DNA from: Microbacterium sp. EYE_78
GTDB taxonomy: Bacteria; Actinomycetota; Actinomycetes; Actinomycetales; Microbacteriaceae
Direction of reading: 5' to 3'
Length of the DNA: 64,000 nucleotides
Assembly (NCBI RefSeq): GCF_023149035.1
Contig: NZ_JAHXMY010000002.1
Location: 744,001 to 808,000, forward strand
The translations under genes and the position numbers were made by a program. Below the pieces are notes generated by a model that was not told where the DNA came from, did not search any database, and was given only the letters and a program-made list of their open reading frames with translations. Of this stretch, positions 59,497 to 64,000 are shown piece by piece. Positions within the stretch are counted from its first letter, which is position 1. Each line of letters starts with the position of its first letter.

Positions 59497-60372
59497 ATGA
59501 GAGCGATCTGGAAAGGCGCCCTGACCTTCGGCCTCGTCAACGTCCCGGTGAAGGTGTACTCCGCCACCGAGGATCACGATGTGTCCCTGCACCAGGTGCA
59601 CGCGGCCGACGGCGGACGCATCCGGTATCAGCGCATCTGCGAGATCGACGGCGAGGTCGTCCCCTACGCCGACATCGACAAGGCCTACGACGACGGCGAA
59701 CGGACCGTCGTGCTCACCTCCGACGACTTCGCTGCGCTGCCGAGCGAGCGCAGCCGCGAGATCGAGGTCGTCGAATTCGTCCCCACCGAGCAGATCGACC
59801 TGCTCACCCTCGACAAGGCCTACTACCTCGAGCCGGACTCGAAGTCCCCGAAGGCCTATGTGCTGCTGCGGCAGACGCTCGAGCAGACCGACCGCACCGC
59901 CATCGTCCGCTTCGCGCTGCGGCAGAAGACCCGCCTCGCGGCGCTCCGGGTGCGGGGCGATGTGCTCGTCCTCCAGACGCTCCTCTGGGCCGATGAGGTG
60001 CGAGAGGCGTCCTTCCCGGTCCTCGACGAGCCCGTGAAGATCTCGGGCAAGGAACTCGAGCTGTCGGCATCCCTCGTCGACAGCTTCTCGAGCGATTTCG
60101 ACCCGACCGAGTTCGCCGACGAGTATCAGCAGGAACTGCGGACGCTCATCGAGGCCAAGCTCGAGAAGGGTGACGCGTTCGACACCGCCGAGACCTTCGG
60201 CGAGAAGGCCGATGCCGAGGGCGGCGAGGTCATCGACCTGATGGCGGCCCTCCGGGCCAGCGTCGAGAAGAGCCGCGCCGCACGCTCCGGGAAGGACGCA
60301 ACCCGGAAGGATGACGCCGACGAGAAGCCGGCGCCGGCGAAGAAGAAGCCCGCGAAGAAGAAGGCCTCCTGA
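59497..60372 (+). CDS. ku: DNA end-binding protein Ku
   Basis: The 291-residue homodimeric Ku has the typical N-terminus MRAIWKGALTFGLVNVPVKV, HQVHAADGGRIRYQRICEID, LDKAYYLEPD and LRQKTRLAALRVRGDVLVLQTL (in part) of the bridge domain. The C-terminus is Lys-rich (KPAPAKKKPAKKKAS), as in many actinobacterial Ku proteins where it aids DNA threading. It binds double-strand ends and recruits LigD, encoded head to head. Its TGA abuts the stop of dedA. Confidence 0.95.
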   Translation: MRAIWKGALTFGLVNVPVKVYSATEDHDVSLHQVHAADGGRIRYQRICEIDGEVVPYADIDKAYDDGERTVVLTSDDFAALPSERSREIEVVEFVPTEQIDLLTLDKAYYLEPDSKSPKAYVLLRQTLEQTDRTAIVRFALRQKTRLAALRVRGDVLVLQTLLWADEVREASFPVLDEPVKISGKELELSASLVDSFSSDFDPTEFADEYQQELRTLIEAKLEKGDAFDTAETFGEKADAEGGEVIDLMAALRASVEKSRAARSGKDATRKDDADEKPAPAKKKPAKKKAS

Positions 60373-61152
60373 TCAGCGAGTCGACCCGTCTCCCCGCCGC
60401 GCCTCAGGCTGGTCGTCAAAGGCCTCCGGCTCGAGGATGAGCTCCTGCGCCTCGGCGCTGTCGGTGACGCCGTCGGCTCCCGCCGCCATTTCGCGCTTCA
60501 CCTTCCGCTTCTCGGCGAAGTAGTGCCAGACGATGAAGATCACCGTTCCAGCGACCGCGACCAGCAGGATGACGTCGATGTACTCGGCGACGAACTCCCC
60601 GACGCCCGGGATGAGGCTGACGAGGTAGCCGAGCACCGTCAGACCGAAGCCCCAGATGACGGCGCCGATCAGGTTGTAGAGCGAGTACTTGTGCCAGGCC
60701 ATCTTGCCGACGCCCGCGGCGACCGGCGCGAAGGTGCGGACGATCGGCACGAATCGCGCGAGGATGACCGTCACCCCGCCGTACCGCTCGAAGAAGGCGT
60801 TCGTGCGCTCGACGTTGCTGCGACTGAAGAGCCCTGATTCCTTCCGCTCGAAGACGGCGGGACCGCCCTTGCGTCCGATGAGATAGCCGACTTCGCCGCC
60901 GACGAAGGCCGAGAGACCGATCAGGAGACCGACGATCCAGACGTTCACCCCGAAGACGCCGTTGGGAGCGTGCGTGACGGGGTTCGACAGCAGTCCCGCC
61001 ATGATGAGCAGCGTGTCGCCCGGCAACAGGAAGCCGACGAGCAGGCCGGTTTCGGCGAACACGATGAAGCAGACCACGACGAGGGCCCAGGGACCCGCCG
61101 CGTTGATGATGGTCTCGGGATCCAGCCACGGAATCAGAGCGAAGGGGTGCAC
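60373..61152 (-). CDS. DedA family membrane protein
   Basis: The 259-residue protein has FAETGLLVGFLLPGDTLLIMAG near the start, GEVGYLIGRKGGPAVF, and FFERYGGVTVILARFVPIVRTFAPVAAGVGKM, the VTT/SNARE-associated motif of DedA flippases (E-x-GLL..PGD and R-F-x-P-x-R-T). Five or so membrane segments are visible, then an acidic tail. DedA proteins move undecaprenyl phosphate or phosphatidylethanolamine across the membrane. GTG at 61152 has GAGGAAG upstream. Confidence 0.92.
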   Translation of the reverse strand: MHPFALIPWLDPETIINAAGPWALVVVCFIVFAETGLLVGFLLPGDTLLIMAGLLSNPVTHAPNGVFGVNVWIVGLLIGLSAFVGGEVGYLIGRKGGPAVFERKESGLFSRSNVERTNAFFERYGGVTVILARFVPIVRTFAPVAAGVGKMAWHKYSLYNLIGAVIWGFGLTVLGYLVSLIPGVGEFVAEYIDVILLVAVAGTVIFIVWHYFAEKRKVKREMAAGADGVTDSAEAQELILEPEAFDDQPEARRGDGSTR

Positions 61153-61226
61153 GGGCTTCCTCGAGATCGGAGCGACGAGGGGTCGCAGGTCGGTGGGTGC
61201 AAAGGATGAGGCACACGGGTACCTCG

Positions 61227-61308
61227 TGCGGAAGGGGGGACTTGAACCCCCACGCCCGAAGGCACAGGAACCTAAATCCTGCGTGTCTGCCGATTTCACC
61301 ACTCCCGC
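61227..61308 (-). tRNA. tRNA-Leu, anticodon TAG
   Basis: On the minus strand the gene starts GCGGGAGTGGTGAAATCGGC. Acceptor GCGGGAG pairs with CTTCCGC with one G:T. Anticodon stem and loop are CAGGA-TTTAGGT-TCCTG, anticodon TAG. The long variable arm (TGCCTTCGGGCG) and GGGGGTTCAAGTCCCCC T arm are class II leucine features. CCA is not encoded. Confidence 0.95.
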
Positions 61309-61420
61309 GGGTGTGTTCAGTCTAGGGCGACGGGTGTGCGCGACCTGGGAGGGATGACCCCCGAGAACCGTGTGGATAACTCCCTCGCGGATGTCCGTCC
61401 GATTGCGAGGATCCCAGGCC

Positions 61421-62584
61421 ATGAGCATCGCGTCCCCCATCGCCGCGCACCGAGGCCTCACCGCGGTCGCGGAGCGGGTGCGCCAGCGACTCCGGAGCGA
61501 GCAGGTCGACCCGGCCCGCGACCCCGAGCGGGCGACGATGATCGCGCGGAGTGAGGTCCGCCGGCACAACGACTTCGCCCTCGCGCGCGGCGTCGACGTC
61601 ATCGAGGACGAGGCGGCATCCGTCAGGGACATCCTGTCCACCGTGGCCGGATACGGCCCGCTCCAGGCCCTGCTCGACGACCCCGAGGTCGAGGAGATCT
61701 GGATCAACGCGCCCGACCGCGTCTACATCGCGCGGGAGGGTCGCAACGAGCGCGCCCCGATCGTCCTCAGCGACACCGCCGTCCGTGACCTCGTCGAGCG
61801 GATGCTGCACGCCACCGGCCGACGTGTCGACCTCAGCCAGCCGTTCGTCGACGCTTCACTGCCCGACGGGTCCCGGCTCCACGTCGTGATCCCGGACATC
61901 ACCCGACGCCACTGGGCCGTGAACATCCGGAAGTTCCTCACCCGGTTCCGGACCATCGACGACTTGGTCGGCGCGGGCTCGGTCGCACCGGAGGCCGCCG
62001 CCGTGCTGCGCCGAGCGATGCGCGACGGCACCAGCGTGATCGTCTCCGGGGCCACCCACGCCGGCAAGACCACCCTGCTGGGAGCGCTGATCGCGGCGGC
62101 GCCGAGCGAGCACCGGATCGTCACCGTGGAGGAGACGTTCGAGCTCAACGCCCAGGCGGCCGATCTCGTGGCGCTGCAGGGGCGCCAGCCGAGCCTCGAA
62201 GGCACGGGGGAGGTGAGTCTCCGCCGTCTCGTGAAGGAGGCGCTGCGTATGCGGCCCGATCGCCTCGTGATCGGTGAGGTCCGCGATGCCGAAGCGCTCG
62301 ACCTGCTGCTGGCGCTGAACACCGGGGTGCCGGGTGCGGCGACGATCCACGCGAACTCCGCCGGCGACGCCCTGCGCAAGCTCGCGTCGCTGCCGCTGCT
62401 CGCCGGCCGTAACATCGACCGCGACTTCCTCCTTCCGGCGATCGCCGCCTCGGTGGGCCTCGTTGTGCACTGCCGCCGGGACGAGCTCGGTCGTCGGCAC
62501 GTCGCGGAAATCGTCGCTCCCACAGGCCGGATCACGGACGCTGCGGTCGAGACCCGCGTGGTCTTCGCGGGGGCGAGGCCATGA
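61421..62584 (+). CDS. tadA: Tad pilus assembly ATPase TadA/CpaF
   Basis: The 387-residue secretion ATPase has an N-terminal helical domain (YGPLQALLDDPEVEEIWIN), Walker A SGATHAGKTTLLG (about residue 205-217), an Asp-box VTVEETFELN, Walker B MRPDRLVIGEVRDAEAL and the His box TIHANSAGDALRKLA. It powers Tad/Flp pilus assembly. ATG 61421 is chosen as the one with a GAGG upstream and normal family start; an ATG 17 codons earlier (61370) is less likely. It heads a coupled tadA-tadB-tadC set. Confidence 0.92.
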   Translation: MSIASPIAAHRGLTAVAERVRQRLRSEQVDPARDPERATMIARSEVRRHNDFALARGVDVIEDEAASVRDILSTVAGYGPLQALLDDPEVEEIWINAPDRVYIAREGRNERAPIVLSDTAVRDLVERMLHATGRRVDLSQPFVDASLPDGSRLHVVIPDITRRHWAVNIRKFLTRFRTIDDLVGAGSVAPEAAAVLRRAMRDGTSVIVSGATHAGKTTLLGALIAAAPSEHRIVTVEETFELNAQAADLVALQGRQPSLEGTGEVSLRRLVKEALRMRPDRLVIGEVRDAEALDLLLALNTGVPGAATIHANSAGDALRKLASLPLLAGRNIDRDFLLPAIAASVGLVVHCRRDELGRRHVAEIVAPTGRITDAAVETRVVFAGARP

Positions 62585-63438
62585 CGACCGTCCTCGGCGT
62601 CTGCCTCGCCGCCGGCATGCTGCTCGCCTTCTCTCCCTGGCTCTGGCCGGCAGGGGGCGGGTCGCGGCCGATTCGCCGCCGGGGCGCATCCGCCCTGCTC
62701 CTCCAGGCAGCCGGCTTCGGGCACGTCTCGCCCGGTCATCTCGCTGCCGTGTGCGTCGTGGCGGGGACCCTGGCGGGCGCGGTGGTCTGGCTCGTCAGCG
62801 GGCTGGTCGCCTTCGCGGCGGTGGCCGCCGCGGCCGGGCTCGTGGCCCCGATCGCGTGGTTACGGGGCAGGGCGCGACGACTGCAGAAGTCTCGACGTCA
62901 GCTGTGGCCCGATGTGTGCGACCTCCTGGTTGCGTCCGTCAGGTCGGGCATGTCGCTGCCCGACGCGGTCTCCGCACTCGGCGAGGTCGGTCCACCGCCG
63001 CTGCGACCCGCGTTCGCCGCGTTCGCCGCCGATGTCGCGGCATCCGGGCATTTCGACTCCGGTGCGCTCCGGCTGAAGGCGCGGCTGGCGGACCCCGTCG
63101 CGGATCGGATCGTGGAGGCGCTGCGGATGGCGCGTCAGGTCGGGGGAACCGAACTCACGACGGTCCTGCGCGCGCTGTCGGCCTCGGTTCGCGCCGAGGC
63201 GGCGCTGCGGGCGGAGATCGAGGCACGACAGTCCTGGATCCGCGGCGCTGCCGTCCTGGGTGTGGTGGCGCCATGGGTCATCCTCGGGCTCCTCGCGCTC
63301 CGGCCCGAAGGGGCGACGGCCTACAGGAGTCCCGAAGGGGCGACCGTCATCCTGCTCGGCGCGGCCGTGTCCTTCGTCGCGTTCCGCCTGATGCTCGGCA
63401 TCGGTCGGCTCCCCGAGCCGCGGCGGTGGTTCGCGTGA
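62581..63438 (+). CDS. tadB: Tad pilus inner-membrane protein TadB (GspF family)
   Basis: The 285-residue protein has two N-terminal membrane helices, a cytoplasmic GspF domain (LWPDVCDLLVASVRSGMSLPDAVSALGEVG, shown by its ends, and ALRMARQVGGTELTTVLRALS) and two C-terminal helices (GAAVLGVVAPWVILGLLAL, ATVILLGAAVSFVAFRLML). It forms the inner-membrane platform. ATG overlaps the tadA stop (ATGA) and its stop overlaps the next GTG. Confidence 0.9.
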   Translation: MTTVLGVCLAAGMLLAFSPWLWPAGGGSRPIRRRGASALLLQAAGFGHVSPGHLAAVCVVAGTLAGAVVWLVSGLVAFAAVAAAAGLVAPIAWLRGRARRLQKSRRQLWPDVCDLLVASVRSGMSLPDAVSALGEVGPPPLRPAFAAFAADVAASGHFDSGALRLKARLADPVADRIVEALRMARQVGGTELTTVLRALSASVRAEAALRAEIEARQSWIRGAAVLGVVAPWVILGLLALRPEGATAYRSPEGATVILLGAAVSFVAFRLMLGIGRLPEPRRWFA

Positions 63439-64000
63439 GCGGCGTGACGGAGTTCGCGATCGCGATCGTGCTCGGGGCTGCGTTCGCCTGCGGCGTCGTG
63501 CTGGTCTCGACACGGGTCCCGCGTGTGTCGGCGCCCACGTTGTCCCGGCGCGTCGCGCCGTATCTGCGCGACATCGCCGACCCCCGGGGGCTCACCCCGC
63601 TCGCACCGGCCCCGATCGACTGGCGGTCGCGTCGGGACCGCCTCATCGGCGCGCTGGGAGGAGCCGCCCGCATCGAGCGGCGGCTCCGGCAGGCGGGGTG
63701 GACGCTGGATGCGGCCGTCTTCCGTGCCCGTCAGCTCACTTGGGTGGTCATCGGAGTCGCCGTCGGAGCTCTCGTCGTGGTCGGCTTGGTGCTGGTCGGC
63801 CGCGCCGTGCCGGCTGCGGTCGTGCTTCCGGCGGTCACGGGTCTCTCCGCAGCCGCCCTGTACGACTTCCGGTTGACCTCCGCAGCCCGCAGGCGACGAG
63901 CCAGGGTGGAGGACGAGCTGCCCACGCTGCTGGAGTTCCTCTCCCTCTGCCTGGCCGCGGGGGAGGGACTCCGCGACGCGCTGCACCGGGTGGGGGAGAT
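63435..64000 (+). CDS. tadC: Tad pilus inner-membrane protein TadC (partial, runs off the window)
   Basis: About 188 residues are visible, starting from a GTG that overlaps the tadB stop (GTGA). There is an N-terminal helix (FAIAIVLGAAFACGVVLVS), a cytoplasmic stretch, two central helices (LTWVVIGVAVGALVVVGLVL and AVPAAVVLPAVTGLSAAALY), and the start of a GspF domain with DELPTLLEFLSLCLAAGEGLRDAL, typical of TadC. The 3' end lies outside the window. A flp pilin gene is expected downstream. Confidence 0.88.
   Translation, partial: MSGVTEFAIAIVLGAAFACGVVLVSTRVPRVSAPTLSRRVAPYLRDIADPRGLTPLAPAPIDWRSRRDRLIGALGGAARIERRLRQAGWTLDAAVFRARQLTWVVIGVAVGALVVVGLVLVGRAVPAAVVLPAVTGLSAAALYDFRLTSAARRRRARVEDELPTLLEFLSLCLAAGEGLRDALHRVGE

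Noticed and set aside
1..64000. Insertion sequences, prophage, integron or defence systems
   Set aside because: No transposase, integrase, terminal inverted repeats, phage structural genes or restriction/toxin motifs were seen; composition is even throughout.

Overview
The window is a very GC-rich (by eye about 70%), almost gap-free bacterial chromosome segment, best explained as an actinobacterium of the Microbacteriaceae, most likely Microbacterium or a close relative. The grounds are a C50-carotenoid operon (crtE-B-I-Ye-Yf-Eb) with a MarR regulator, actinobacteria-only small families (DUF3117, DUF3107, DUF3039, SCO4848-like), the AdnA/AdnB helicase-nuclease pair, a POL-PE-LIG LigD with Ku, and many leaderless promoters of the form TANNNT-N6-ATG/GTG. 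About 59 protein genes, an initiator tRNA-Met and a tRNA-Leu(UAG) are supported. I see no insertion sequence, prophage, integrase, CRISPR array, restriction system or recognisable defence island.

Layout. 1-5.9 kb: DUF3117, an O-methyltransferase, TatB, then a leftward set of a soluble MgtE-like CBS protein, a DUF1003 membrane protein and Mrp, followed by a stress-type membrane protein and an alpha/beta hydrolase. 5.9-13.5 kb: gamma-glutamyltransferase and aminopeptidase P (leftward pair), a membrane-anchored EEP hydrolase divergent from a PHP phosphoesterase, a DEAD-box RNA helicase and a ferritin-like protein. 13.5-31 kb: the conserved actinobacterial genome-maintenance neighbourhood: DUF3107, AdnA, AdnB, a degenerate phosphotransferase, NudC, a short UvrD-like helicase, an orphan cyclodehydratase/E1-like zinc protein, a DUF2342 zincin-like protein, a PDZ-Lon(S16) protease and a UPF0182 membrane protein. 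31-37.1 kb: idi-crtE-crtB-crtI-crtYe-crtYf-crtEb, every junction from idi to crtEb tightly packed or overlapping, read leftward from a palindromic operator shared with a rightward MarR gene. 37.1-41.4 kb: tRNA-fMet, a DUF6328-like membrane protein, a nitrilase-family amidohydrolase, a class I aminotransferase and an HtrA-type protease. 41.4-48.4 kb: a wall-polymer region with three CDP-glycerol glycerophosphotransferase-like enzymes, a family-2 glycosyltransferase and a nucleotidyltransferase. 48.5-51.8 kb: an ABC exporter whose ATPase carries an approximately 300-residue Pro/Glu-rich head. 51.8-57 kb: DUF3039, nicotinate phosphoribosyltransferase, murI-rph-rdgB, a CDF metal exporter and a glyoxalase-fold protein. 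57-60.4 kb: LigD and Ku head to head (bacterial NHEJ). 60.4-64 kb: a DedA protein, tRNA-Leu, and the start of a Tad pilus operon (tadA, tadB, partial tadC).

How it fits together. Two double-strand-break systems lie in one window: AdnAB with UvrD-like helicase for resection and recombination, and Ku-LigD for end joining. The carotenoid operon is self-contained from IPP isomerisation to the C50 epsilon-cyclised product and appears to be controlled at one operator. Two regulatory traits stand out: roughly 18 genes carry a TANNNT hexamer 6-8 nt before the start codon, implying leaderless mRNAs, and at 41.44 kb such a hexamer lies in the loop of an almost perfect terminator hairpin. The least understood elements are the orphan E1/cyclodehydratase-like protein beside the UvrD-like helicase, the catalytically degenerate phosphotransferase beside AdnB, and the Pro/Glu-rich extension on the ABC ATPase.
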